Translations under genes and position numbers: made by a program
Shown: positions 1 through 7,162 of the stretch, piece after piece
Numbering within the stretch: position 1 is the first letter of the stretch
Layout of the letters: every line of letters begins with the position of its first letter
DNA from: JBKPRX01 sp046734795
GTDB taxonomy: Bacteria; Actinomycetota; Thermoleophilia; Gaiellales; Gaiellaceae
NCBI GenBank assembly: GCA_046734795.1
Contig: JBKPRX010000014.1
Coordinates: forward strand, 1-23,407
Reading direction: 5' to 3'
Length of the DNA stretch: 23,407 nt
Notes under the pieces: generated by a model
Seen by the model: the letters and a program-made list of their open reading frames with translations, nothing else
The model's database searches: none
What the model was told of the DNA's origin: nothing

Positions 1-186
1 CTTGCGCTTCTCCGGATCGGAAAGCACGTCGTACGCCGTCTGGACTTCCTTGAACTTCTCCTCGGCCGACGCGTCGCCCGGATTTCGATCCGGGTGGTAC
101 TCGCGCACGAGCTTGCGGTACGACTTCTTGATGTCGTCCTGCGTGGCGTTCTTCTGGACGCCGAGCGTGTCGTAAAGCGACGGCAC
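1..186 (-). CDS. dnaJ: Chaperone DnaJ, N-terminal J-domain (partial)
   Basis: This is the N-terminal 62 residues of a J-domain co-chaperone; the rest lies beyond the left edge. DnaJ delivers unfolded clients to DnaK and stimulates its ATPase in the cytoplasm. The translation begins VPSLYDTLGV and contains the invariant HPD tripeptide in the context REYHPDRNPGD, followed by AYDVLSDPEKR, which is helix IV of the J-domain. I chose the GTG start because it lies one base after the grpE stop codon, so the two genes are nearly fused and probably co-translated. This start is too short for an unaided ORF call because the gene is truncated. Whether it is a classical DnaJ with zinc-finger repeats or a CbpA-like protein cannot be told from this fragment; the operon context favours DnaJ. 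Confidence 0.93.
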   Translation of the reverse strand, partial: MPSLYDTLGVQKNATQDDIKKSYRKLVREYHPDRNPGDASAEEKFKEVQTAYDVLSDPEKRK

Positions 187-187
187 G

Positions 188-754
188 TCAGTCCTCGTCG
201 TCCTCCGGAAGCGGCTCCGGCGCGGCGGCGACAACGACGCGAGCCGGCCGCAACACGCGCGATCCGAGCCGGTAACCCTTTTGCACGACGTCGATCACGT
301 CGCCCTCTTCGCGTTCCGACGGCTGCGAGAGCAGCGCTTCGTGCACGTGCGGATCGAACTTGCCGTCGGCTGCGATCTCCTGGAGACCCTGGCGCTCGAG
401 GAGCTGCGCGAGCGAGCGATAGACGAGCCGCACGCCGTCCTCGAGCACAGCCTCTTCGTGCTCGGCGGCCGCGACGAGCGCACGCTCGAGGTCGTCCAGC
501 ACAGGAAGCAGCTCCTTAACGAGACGCTCGTTCGCGTGCGCGACGATCTCCTCACGCTCGCGCGCAGCGCGCTTGCGGTAGTTGTCGAAGTCCGCGGCGA
601 CGCGCTTCAGCTGATCCTCGAGTGCGGCGAGGCGTTCGTCTTCCGCTGGCGCCGGGGGAACCTCCCGATTCCCCCGGGGACCGTCCACTGGTCCGCTATC
701 GCGGACAGAAGGCTCCGTCGCCTCGCCGTCCTGGATTTCGCGAGCGTCAGTCAC
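188..754 (-). CDS. grpE: Nucleotide exchange factor GrpE
   Basis: GrpE releases ADP from DnaK and so drives the chaperone cycle in the cytosol. The 188-residue product has the usual plan. There is an acidic, low-complexity N-terminal tail (about residues 1-38), then a long coiled-coil helix (about 39-85, with DFDNYRKRAAREREE typical of the family). A short helical segment with LLPVLDDLERAL follows, and then the C-terminal beta domain with GLQEIAADGKFDPHVHEAL and VVQKGYRLGSRVLRPARVVV, both hallmark GrpE stretches. The start is GTG, two bases beyond the dnaK stop codon. A purine-rich stretch in the end of dnaK can serve as ribosome binding site. It sits between dnaK and dnaJ in one minus-strand operon driven from upstream of dnaK. 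Length is normal for actinobacterial GrpE. Confidence 0.97.
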   Translation of the reverse strand: MTDAREIQDGEATEPSVRDSGPVDGPRGNREVPPAPAEDERLAALEDQLKRVAADFDNYRKRAAREREEIVAHANERLVKELLPVLDDLERALVAAAEHEEAVLEDGVRLVYRSLAQLLERQGLQEIAADGKFDPHVHEALLSQPSEREEGDVIDVVQKGYRLGSRVLRPARVVVAAAPEPLPEDDED

Positions 755-756
755 GA

Positions 757-2670
757 CTACGCCTTCGCCTCCTCGGCGTCGTCGACGACCTCGTACTCGC
801 CCTCTTCGACGACCTCGTCGTCTGCGGACGCGCCGTCGGAGCCGCCGCTCGACGCCTGTGCCTGCGCGGTGGCCTGCGCGTACACGGCCTCGGCGAGCTT
901 GTGCGAGGCCTCCTGCAGCGCCTCTGTTTTCGCGTTGATCTCCGCGACGTCGTCACCTTCGAGCGCCTGCCGGAGTTCCATGACACGACCCTCGATGGTC
1001 GAAGCCTCGGCCTCGTCGATCTTGTCGCGATGCTCCTTGAGCGTGCGCTCGGTCTGGTACGCGAGCGTCTCGGCGTGGTTCCGCGCGTCTGCGACCTCGC
1101 GCAGCCGGCGCGCCTCGTCGGCATGCGACTCAGCGTCGCGAATCATCTGCTGAACCTCGTCGTCCTTCAGGCCCGAGCCGCCGGTGATCTGGATCTGCTG
1201 CTCGTTGCCCGTGCCGCGATCCTTCGCAGAGACGTTGATGATCCCGTTCGCGTCGATGTCGAACGTGACCTCGATCTGAGGAATGCCGCGCGGCGCCGGC
1301 GGGATGTTCGTCAGGTGGAACTTGCCGAGCGTCTTGTTGTAGAGCGCCATCTCCGACTCGCCCTGGAGGACGTGCACCTCGACCGACGGCTGGTTGTCGT
1401 CAGCGGTCGTGAACGTCTCGGACTTCTTCGTCGGGATCGTCGTGTTGCGCTCGATCAGCCGGGTGAAGACGCCACCCTTCGTCTCGATGCCGAGCGACAG
1501 CGGCGTGACGTCGAGAAGCAGGATGTCCTTGACTTCGCCCTTGAGCACACCGGCCTGCAGCGCAGCGCCTACGGCGACGACCTCGTCAGGGTTGACTCCC
1601 TTGTGCGGGTCCTTGCCGATCAGCTCCTTGACCTTCGCCTGCACCGCGGGCGTGCGCGTCATTCCGCCGACGAGCACGACCTGGTCGATCTGCGACGGGT
1701 TGAGCCCCGCGTCGGAGAGCGACTGCTTCGTCGGCCCGACCGTGCGCTCGAGCAGATCGGCGGTGATCTCTTCGAGCTTCGCGCGCGTGAGCGTCAAGTC
1801 GAGATGCTTCGGCCCTTCCTGCGTCGCGGTGACGAACGGCAGGTTGATCTGCGTCGTCATCGTGGACGAGAGCTCGATCTTGGCCTTCTCCGCAGCCTCG
1901 TACAGACGCTGCAGCGCCATGCGATCAGCGGCGAGATCGATGCCCTGGTCCTTCTTGAACTCCGAGACCATCCAGTCGACGATCGCCTTGTCCCAGTTGT
2001 CGCCGCCGAGGTGGTTGTCACCTGCGGTCGACTTCACTTCGAAGACGCCGTCCTCGCTGATCTCGAGCACCGACACGTCGAACGTGCCGCCACCGAGGTC
2101 GAAAACGAGCACGACCTGGTCGGACTCCTTGTCGAGCCCGTACGCGAGCGACGCGGCCGTCGGCTCGTTGATGATCCGCAGCACGTTGAGGCCGGCGATC
2201 TTGCCGGCGTCCTTCGTCGCCTCGCGCTGCGCGTTGTTGAAGTACGCGGGCACCGTGATCACGGCGTCCGTGACGGACTCGCCGAGGTACGCCTCCGCGT
2301 CCTGCTTCAGCTTCTGCAGGATCATCGCGCTGATCTCCGGCGGCACGTACTCCTTGCCCTCCGCTTGGACGCGCACGTCGTCGTTCGGGCCCTTCGTCAC
2401 CTCGTACGGGACGATCTTCATCTCTTCCGAGACCTCGTCGTACTTGCGGCCCATGAAGCGCTTGATCGAGAAGATCGTGTTCTGCGGATTCGTGACCTGC
2501 TGCCGCCGCGCCGGGGCGCCGACGAGCCGCTGACCGTCCTTCGCGAACGCGACGACGGACGGAGTCGTTCGTCCGCCCTCCGCATTCGGGATCACGGTCG
2601 GCTCGCCGCCCTCCAGCACGGCCATGCACGAGTTGGTCGTGCCCAGGTCGATGCCGATCGTCTTTGCCAT
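757..2670 (-). CDS. dnaK: Molecular chaperone DnaK (Hsp70)
   Basis: This is the ATP-dependent Hsp70 chaperone, 637 residues, the normal full length. The ATPase domain (about 1-360) shows the phosphate-1 loop IGIDLGTTNS near the N-terminus, the phosphate-2 loop VFDLGGGTFDVSVL and the adenosine motif VVLVGGMTRTPAVQ. The interdomain linker and start of the peptide-binding domain read LLLDVTPLSLGIET. The helical lid follows, and the tail is Glu/Asp-rich, ending EEAKA. The ATG start has a purine-rich SD-like stretch (minus strand at 2682-2690) 11 bases upstream and a clear leader, unlike most neighbours. It is the first gene of dnaK-grpE-dnaJ, with two bases between its stop and grpE. The divergent neighbour is a DUF4232 gene. 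I see no HAIR or CIRCE operator upstream. Confidence 0.99.
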   Translation of the reverse strand: MAKTIGIDLGTTNSCMAVLEGGEPTVIPNAEGGRTTPSVVAFAKDGQRLVGAPARRQQVTNPQNTIFSIKRFMGRKYDEVSEEMKIVPYEVTKGPNDDVRVQAEGKEYVPPEISAMILQKLKQDAEAYLGESVTDAVITVPAYFNNAQREATKDAGKIAGLNVLRIINEPTAASLAYGLDKESDQVVLVFDLGGGTFDVSVLEISEDGVFEVKSTAGDNHLGGDNWDKAIVDWMVSEFKKDQGIDLAADRMALQRLYEAAEKAKIELSSTMTTQINLPFVTATQEGPKHLDLTLTRAKLEEITADLLERTVGPTKQSLSDAGLNPSQIDQVVLVGGMTRTPAVQAKVKELIGKDPHKGVNPDEVVAVGAALQAGVLKGEVKDILLLDVTPLSLGIETKGGVFTRLIERNTTIPTKKSETFTTADDNQPSVEVHVLQGESEMALYNKTLGKFHLTNIPPAPRGIPQIEVTFDIDANGIINVSAKDRGTGNEQQIQITGGSGLKDDEVQQMIRDAESHADEARRLREVADARNHAETLAYQTERTLKEHRDKIDEAEASTIEGRVMELRQALEGDDVAEINAKTEALQEASHKLAEAVYAQATAQAQASSGGSDGASADDEVVEEGEYEVVDDAEEAKA

Positions 2671-2693
2671 AGTTGTTTCAGTCCCCCTTCGCT

Positions 2694-2710
2694 GCTGAGA
2701 AAATCTAAGC
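2694..2710. repeat. Short inverted repeat at the predicted dnaK transcription start
   Basis: GCTGAGA-AAA-TCTAAGC forms 7-base arms with one mismatch around a 3-base centre. It overlaps the predicted transcription start of dnaK. It could be an operator or a small leader hairpin, but it is short and could be chance. Confidence 0.3.
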
Positions 2711-2713
2711 CTC

Positions 2714-2744
2714 GTTATAGCAGATCCTTGGGGCCGTCCGTCAC
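2714..2744 (-). promoter_or_regulatory. Putative dnaK promoter (extended -10)
   Basis: On the minus strand, TGCTATAAC (2714-2722) reads as an extended -10 (TG-N-TATAAC). Possible weak -35 hexamers lie at 2737-2742 (GACGGA, 17-nt spacer) or 2739-2744 (GTGACG, 19-nt spacer). Transcription would start near 2707 and leave a leader of roughly 37 nt carrying the SD-like stretch. The assignment is by eye from consensus; no start site is known. Confidence 0.5.
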
Positions 2745-2756
2745 TACGCTGGAAGC

Positions 2757-3281
2757 TTGCGGATCGCGCTTGCAGCGGCCCTCGTAGCGGCGTTCGCGGC
2801 GCCCGCCGCCGGACGAGTGGCTGCCGAGATTCCGGCGTGCCACGGCACCCGGCTCTCCGCGAGCTTCACGGTGATTTCCGGCAGTCGCGGCGCCGGCAAC
2901 GTGGGCTATGCGCTTCGTGTGCGGAACCGCGGCCGCGCGGCCTGCTTTGTCTCCGGCCTGCCGGCACTGCAGCTCGTTGGCCGTTACGGACGGAAGCTGC
3001 CGACGAAGGTGAGCGCGGAGAATCGCGGCGCGCTGACGGCGGCGCGGGTCGTCCTCCGGCCGGGCGGTTTCGCGAGCGCGAGCGCGCGGTTCAGCCCGGA
3101 CGTTCCCGGTCCCGGCGAGTCAGGGTCGCGGTGCGAGCCGACGGCGTATCGCGTGCGCGTCGCGATTCCGCCGGGCGGAGCGACAGCGGTTGCGCCGGTT
3201 CAGCCGCCGACGCCCGTGTGCGAGCACGGCGCCATGAGCGTCTCCGCGCTCGTCGCCGGCCCGAAGCCGCCGCACGCCTGA
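2757..3281 (+). CDS. Secreted DUF4232 protein
   Basis: Predicted exported protein of 174 residues. Residues 1-23 form a signal peptide (MRIALAAALVAAFAAPAAG, then a VAAE cleavage region). The mature part matches the DUF4232 family pattern: an early Cys (IPACHG), then GAGNVGYALRVRNRG, a second Cys (RAACFVSGLPALQLV), and a late Cys pair (GSRCEP, PTPVCEHG). These cysteines could form disulfides outside the cell. The function of DUF4232 is not known; many members are actinobacterial lipoproteins or secreted proteins, but no lipobox is visible here. I kept the TTG start because the signal peptide begins there and a TACGCT -10-like box ends 6 bases before it, suggesting leaderless transcription. It diverges from dnaK and converges on the EamA gene with one base between stops. 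Confidence 0.72.
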   Translation: MRIALAAALVAAFAAPAAGRVAAEIPACHGTRLSASFTVISGSRGAGNVGYALRVRNRGRAACFVSGLPALQLVGRYGRKLPTKVSAENRGALTAARVVLRPGGFASASARFSPDVPGPGESGSRCEPTAYRVRVAIPPGGATAVAPVQPPTPVCEHGAMSVSALVAGPKPPHA

Positions 3282-3282
3282 C

Positions 3283-4155
3283 TCACCGCGGCGCTCGACG
3301 GACGAGGCGGGCAAGCGTCGATGCCGCCGCCGGCTCGGCCACGACGATGCCCGCGAAGATCACCGCGCACCCTCCCCAGCCGACAGCGCCGAGCCTGTCG
3401 CCGTCGAGCGTGATCCCGAAGAGCGCTGCGAAGACAGGCTCCAGCGCAAACACGAGTGCGGTGCGCATCGCGCTCGTTCGCTGTTGCGCCCAGCTCTGGA
3501 CGAGAAAGGCGAGCGCGCTCGCGAAGATGCCGGTGACGAGCAGCGCACTCCACACCGTCCACCCATGCGGCGCGGTGTCGAGCTCGCCGCGTGCACCGGC
3601 GACGATCGCAAGACCGGCGAGCGCGGCAAGCATCTCCACGAGCGTGAGCGCCAGCGGATCGCGCAGCGGCGCGTAGCGCTCCATCAGAACGATCTGCAGC
3701 GCGTAGACAGCGGCGGCGCCGAGGACGAGCAGATCGCCGGCGGGCGAGTCCGCGTGCACGCCGGAGAGCAGCGCCAGCCCGATCGTCGCGAGGACGACGC
3801 CGAACCAGGCGGCCCGAGAGGCGCGCGTTCGAAACAGGAGCAACGCGAGGAGCGGCGTCAGCACGACGTACATACCGGTGACGAAGCCAGCACCCGAAGC
3901 CGTCGTCCGCTCGAGCCCCGCGGTTTGCAACGCGTAACCGGCCGCGAGCAAGAGGCCGAGCAGCGCCGCCTCAGCCGTGCCGCGGGCGCCCAGCGACCCG
4001 AGGCGGCGCAGACCGGGACCCGCAAGCGTCAGCGACGCGATCGCGAACCGCCACGTGAGGAACGCAAAGAGCGGATAGATCGCGACCGCGTCTTTCACCT
4101 GCACGAAGGTGAGGCCCCACACGGCGGTCACGGCGACGAGCGCAAGCAGCGGCAC
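3283..4155 (-). CDS. EamA/DMT-superfamily permease
   Basis: Integral membrane transporter of the drug/metabolite (EamA) superfamily, about 290 residues and about ten membrane helices in two homologous halves. The first half starts with VTAVWGLTFVQVKDAV and LFAFLTWRFAIASL, a typical EamA opening, and continues with TTASGAGFVTGMYVVLTPL. The second half has the parallel QQRTSAMRTALVFALEPVFAALFG. The substrate cannot be inferred; relatives export amino acids, sugars or drugs. A longer reading from ATG at 4194 or further upstream would overlap the divergent pepT start. I prefer GTG at 4155 because it begins right at the first helix and leaves an intergenic region with a plausible shared promoter. 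It ends one base from the DUF4232 stop. Confidence 0.88.
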   Translation of the reverse strand: MPLLALVAVTAVWGLTFVQVKDAVAIYPLFAFLTWRFAIASLTLAGPGLRRLGSLGARGTAEAALLGLLLAAGYALQTAGLERTTASGAGFVTGMYVVLTPLLALLLFRTRASRAAWFGVVLATIGLALLSGVHADSPAGDLLVLGAAAVYALQIVLMERYAPLRDPLALTLVEMLAALAGLAIVAGARGELDTAPHGWTVWSALLVTGIFASALAFLVQSWAQQRTSAMRTALVFALEPVFAALFGITLDGDRLGAVGWGGCAVIFAGIVVAEPAAASTLARLVRRAPR

Positions 4156-4166
4156 GCCGCGGGACG

Positions 4167-4173
4167 CTATTAG
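4167..4173. promoter_or_regulatory. Candidate shared -10 box for divergent EamA and pepT genes
   Basis: CTATTAG reads TATTAG on the plus strand (4168-4173, 7 bases before the pepT ATG at 4181). It reads TAATAG on the minus strand (4167-4172, 11 bases before the EamA GTG at 4155). Both lack the final T of the best -10 elements, so this is weaker than the other cases in the window. Confidence 0.35.
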
Positions 4174-4180
4174 TTCCGGA

Positions 4181-5461
4181 ATGGCAAGCGGCATGGTTCC
4201 CGGCGACCTCGTGCAACAGCTCGCCGAAGACGCGGCCGCACGCTTCATGCGCTACGTGCAGGTCGACACTCAATCCGCCGAGGACGCCGAGACCTACCCG
4301 AGCACGGAGAAGCAACTCGACCTCCTGCGTATGCTCGCCGACGAGCTGCGCGAGCTCGGCGCCGAGGACGTCGAGCTCGACGAGTACGGCTACGTGATGG
4401 CGACCGTGCCCGCGACGGTCGACCACGACGTGCCGACGATCGGCTTCCTCGCGCACGTCGACACGAGCCCGAGCGTGACCGGCGCGAACGTGAAGCCGCA
4501 GCGCACGCGCTACGAAGGCGGCCGACTCACGCTGCCGGCTGATCCGTCGCAGGTGCTCGATCCCGCGGAGATGCCCGAGCTCGAGCACCACGTCGGCCAC
4601 GACTTGATCACGACCGACGGCACGACGCTCCTCGGCGCGGACGACAAGGCGGGCATCGCCGAGATCATGGCCGCGGCGTCATATCTGATCGGGCATCCGG
4701 AGGTGCCGCACGGGCGACTGCGTCTCGCGTTCAACCCGGACGAAGAGGTGGGCACCGGCACGCAGTACTTCGATCTCGAACGATTCGGCGCGACCGCCGC
4801 GTACACGCTCGACGGCTCCACGGCCGGTGAGCTCCAGCACGAGACCTTTTCCGCAGCCGGCGTCCGAATGCGAATCAAAGGCCGCAGCATCCATCCGGGC
4901 TGGGCAAAGGACCGGATGGTGAACGCGGTCAAGCTCGCCGCCGAGATCCTCACACGGCTGCCGAAGGACACACTCTCGCCCGAGACGACCGAGGGTCGCG
5001 AGGGCTACGTCCACCCGAACATGATCAGCGGCGAGGACGGCGAGGTCGAGCTTCGTTTCATCGTCCGCGACTTCGAGGACGACGTGCTCGAGCAACACGT
5101 TCAGCTTCTTCGCGACATCGCCTCCGAAGTCGCGGCGTTGGACTCGCGCGCCACGGTCGACGTCGAGTCGTCGATCACCTACCGCAACCCGCGCGCGGTC
5201 TTGCGCGAGCGTCCGGAGATCCTCGGTGCGGCGGAAGAAGCCGTTCGCCGCGTCGGTCTCGAGGTGCTCGAGACGCCGATCCGCGGCGGCACGGACGGCT
5301 CGCAGCTGACGCTGCGCGGACTTCCGACGCCGAACGTCTTCACCGGCGGCCAGCAGGCGCACAGCCAGCGCGAATGGATCTGCGTCGAGGACATGGGCCT
5401 CGCCGCCGCGACGGTCATCGAGATCGCGAAGGTGTGGGCCGAGCGAGGCGGACCGCCGTGA
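4181..5461 (+). CDS. pepT: Peptidase T (tripeptide aminopeptidase, M20B)
   Basis: Zinc-dependent cytoplasmic aminopeptidase that removes the N-terminal residue of tripeptides. The 426-residue product has all M20B metal and catalytic residues, numbered from the ATG at 4181. His92 and catalytic Asp94 lie in AHVDTSP, bridging Asp154 in LGADDKAG, Glu188/189 in NPDEEVGTG, Asp211 in TLDGSTAG, and His394 in GGQQAHSQREW. The IHPGWAKDRMVNAV segment marks the dimerisation (lid) domain typical of PepT. I chose 4181 over ATG 4193 because a -10-like box ends 7 bases upstream; both are in frame and only four residues differ. A longer in-frame extension to 4109 would run into the divergent EamA gene. Its stop overlaps the next start as GTGA, so the downstream hydrolase is probably translationally coupled. 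Confidence 0.96.
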   Translation: MASGMVPGDLVQQLAEDAAARFMRYVQVDTQSAEDAETYPSTEKQLDLLRMLADELRELGAEDVELDEYGYVMATVPATVDHDVPTIGFLAHVDTSPSVTGANVKPQRTRYEGGRLTLPADPSQVLDPAEMPELEHHVGHDLITTDGTTLLGADDKAGIAEIMAAASYLIGHPEVPHGRLRLAFNPDEEVGTGTQYFDLERFGATAAYTLDGSTAGELQHETFSAAGVRMRIKGRSIHPGWAKDRMVNAVKLAAEILTRLPKDTLSPETTEGREGYVHPNMISGEDGEVELRFIVRDFEDDVLEQHVQLLRDIASEVAALDSRATVDVESSITYRNPRAVLRERPEILGAAEEAVRRVGLEVLETPIRGGTDGSQLTLRGLPTPNVFTGGQQAHSQREWICVEDMGLAAATVIEIAKVWAERGGPP

Positions 5462-6096
5462 TCGAGCAGATCGCGCCCACGATCCACCATCTGCCCGAGA
5501 TTCTCGGCGGGCCGACGCTGATCGTCGAGGACGAAGTGACGGTCGTGGACACCGGCATACCCGGTGCCGACGAAGAGATTCTCGCGGCGCTCGGCTCGCT
5601 CGGCCGCGCACACGGAGAGCTCACGAGGATCCTGATCACCCACGCAGATCCGGATCACGTGGGCGGCCTCGCCGCTCTCGTCGAGGCGACCGGCGCGCGC
5701 GTCTACGCGAGCGAGCACGAAGCGAACGTGATCGAAGGCGCCGCGCCGAGCCGCCGCGGCGAGACTCGCATTTGGGGTCGGGTCGACGAACGCGTACAGC
5801 CCACCGAGACCCTGCCCTTCCACGGCGGCATCGAAGTCCTCGACACCGCCGGCCACACGCTCGGCCACGTCGCGTATTACCTCCGGCGCGACGGCGTGCT
5901 GATCGCGGGCGACTGCGTCAACAACCGCGAAGGTCTCGCCGGCTCGCCGCCCGAGCTCACAGCCGACGCCGAGCAGGCCCGGGCGGCCGTCCACACGATC
6001 GCAGGCCTCGAGCCGCAGACGATCTGCTTCGGGCACGGGCCCTCGCTCGTCGGCAACGCGGGCGATGCGCTCGGCGAGCTCGCCGCGGGGTTGTAG
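5458..6096 (+). CDS. Metallo-beta-lactamase-fold hydrolase
   Basis: A 212-residue cytoplasmic MBL-fold metallohydrolase. The metal site is visible: THADPDHVGG gives His62-x-Asp64-x-Asp66-His67, AGHTLGHV gives His133, IAGDCVN gives Asp152 and CFGHGPS gives His193. The second histidine of the classical HxHxDH motif is replaced by Asp64, a variant also seen in YflN-like and similar branches, so metal binding is probably retained. It resembles the glyoxalase-II/YflN group in size; substrate unknown. The GTG start overlaps the pepT stop by four bases (GTGA), implying coupling to pepT. A longer reading inside pepT has no support. Its stop is 28 bases before moaA. Confidence 0.9.
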   Translation: MIEQIAPTIHHLPEILGGPTLIVEDEVTVVDTGIPGADEEILAALGSLGRAHGELTRILITHADPDHVGGLAALVEATGARVYASEHEANVIEGAAPSRRGETRIWGRVDERVQPTETLPFHGGIEVLDTAGHTLGHVAYYLRRDGVLIAGDCVNNREGLAGSPPELTADAEQARAAVHTIAGLEPQTICFGHGPSLVGNAGDALGELAAGL

Positions 6097-6118
6097 ACCG
6101 CAACTCTGCGGATACCCT
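6091..6118 (+). promoter_or_regulatory. Candidate leaderless promoter of moaA
   Basis: TACCCT (6113-6118) ends 6 bases before the moaA GTG. A partial -35, TTGTAG (6091-6096), lies 16 bases upstream and overlaps the stop codon of the preceding gene. There is no SD between the box and the start. Confidence 0.45.
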
Positions 6119-6124
6119 CTCTAC

Positions 6125-7117
6125 GTGGAGCCGCTCGTCGACAATTGGGGCCGCCGGATCGAAAGCGTCCGCGTCTCCGTCACCGACAAGTGCAACTTCC
6201 GCTGCACGTACTGCATGCCGGCGGAAGGGCTCACATGGCTGCCGCGCGCCGAGGTGCTCACGTTCGAGGAGATCGCGCGCCTCGTTCGCGTCCTCGCCGC
6301 GATGGGTGTGCACGAGGTGCGGCTCACCGGCGGCGAGCCGCTGATCCGCCGCGACCTGCCGCAGCTCGTCGAGCTGCTCGCGGCCACACCGGGCGTCGAC
6401 GACCTTTCGCTGACGACGAACGGGGTGCTCCTCGACCGCCTCGCAAAACCGCTCGTCGACGCGGGCCTGCAGCGCCTCAACGTCTCGCTCGACTCGCTCA
6501 ACCACACCCGCTTCGCCGAGCTGGCGCGACGCGACGCGCTCGATCAGGTGCTCGCCGGTCTCGCCGAGGCCGAGCGCTACCCGGAGCTCCGACCGATCAA
6601 GATCAACTGCGTCGCGATCAAGGGCTTCACGGAAGATGAGGTTCCGGCACTCGCCGAGCTGGCGCGCCGAAAGCCGTACGTCGTCCGCTTTATCGAGTTC
6701 ATGCCGCTCGACGCAGACGAGGTCTGGCGCGACGACCAGGTGCTGACCGGCGGCGAGATCCGCGCTCTGATCGAAGCCGAGCACGGGCCGCTCGTGGAGC
6801 TGCCTGCGAAGGCGTCCTCCACCGCGCGCCGCTTCGGGTTCGCGGACGGCGCCGGCGAGCTCGGGTTCGTCAACCCCGTCTCCGAGCCCTTCTGCTCCTC
6901 GTGCGACCGGATCCGGGTGACCGCGGACGGTCAGCTCCGGACCTGCCTCTTCTCGCGCCGGGAGTGGGATCTGAAGACGCCGCTGCGCGATGGTTCGACC
7001 GATGACGAGCTCGCGGCCGCGATCCGCCACGCGGTCGCCCACAAGGAGCTGAAGCACCGGATCAACGAGCCCGGGTTCGTCCGCGCGACGCGCTCGATGT
7101 CGCAAATCGGCGGGTAA
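6125..7117 (+). CDS. moaA: GTP 3',8-cyclase MoaA (molybdenum cofactor biosynthesis)
   Basis: Radical SAM enzyme for the first step of molybdopterin synthesis, conversion of GTP to 3',8-cyclo-GTP. The 330-residue protein carries both iron-sulfur sites. The N-terminal radical SAM cluster is Cys23-x3-Cys27-x2-Cys30 (TDKCNFRCTYCMP). The C-terminal GTP-binding cluster is Cys257-x2-Cys260-x13-Cys274 (EPFCSSCDRIR ... LRTCLF). LTGGEPLIRRDL is the SAM-contact region. The chain ends with the Gly-Gly tail (MSQIGG) essential in MoaA. I selected GTG at 6125 because homology starts at VEPLVDNWGRR and a -10-like TACCCT ends 6 bases upstream; the in-frame extension overlaps the upstream gene. No other moa gene lies in the window. 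Confidence 0.97.
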   Translation: MEPLVDNWGRRIESVRVSVTDKCNFRCTYCMPAEGLTWLPRAEVLTFEEIARLVRVLAAMGVHEVRLTGGEPLIRRDLPQLVELLAATPGVDDLSLTTNGVLLDRLAKPLVDAGLQRLNVSLDSLNHTRFAELARRDALDQVLAGLAEAERYPELRPIKINCVAIKGFTEDEVPALAELARRKPYVVRFIEFMPLDADEVWRDDQVLTGGEIRALIEAEHGPLVELPAKASSTARRFGFADGAGELGFVNPVSEPFCSSCDRIRVTADGQLRTCLFSRREWDLKTPLRDGSTDDELAAAIRHAVAHKELKHRINEPGFVRATRSMSQIGG

Positions 7118-7149
7118 ATTCACCCTTCCGTAGCCGCCGTCAGGGCCTC

Positions 7150-7155
7150 TAGAAT
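7150..7155 (+). promoter_or_regulatory. -10 box (TAGAAT) for a probable leaderless start
   Basis: TAGAAT, one mismatch from TATAAT, ends exactly 7 bases before the ATG at 7163. There is no Shine-Dalgarno in between and no clear -35. The geometry places the transcription start at the A of the start codon. Confidence 0.55.
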
Positions 7156-7162
7156 CCGATCG

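Noticed and set aside
2671..2756. A HAIR or CIRCE operator upstream of dnaK
   Set aside because: I looked for CTTGAGT/ACTCAAG and TTAGCACTC/GAGTGCTAA half-sites on both strands and found no pair with correct spacing.
622..2787. A 721-codon open frame on the plus strand opposite dnaK
   Set aside because: It lies antisense to an unmistakable dnaK and has an arginine/leucine-rich, motif-free composition. In GC-rich DNA the codon bias of the true gene keeps the opposite frames open.
4109..4194. Longer starts for pepT (4109) and EamA (4194-4248)
   Set aside because: These would make the two divergent genes overlap by dozens of bases with no homology in the added parts; the shorter starts leave a plausible promoter between them.
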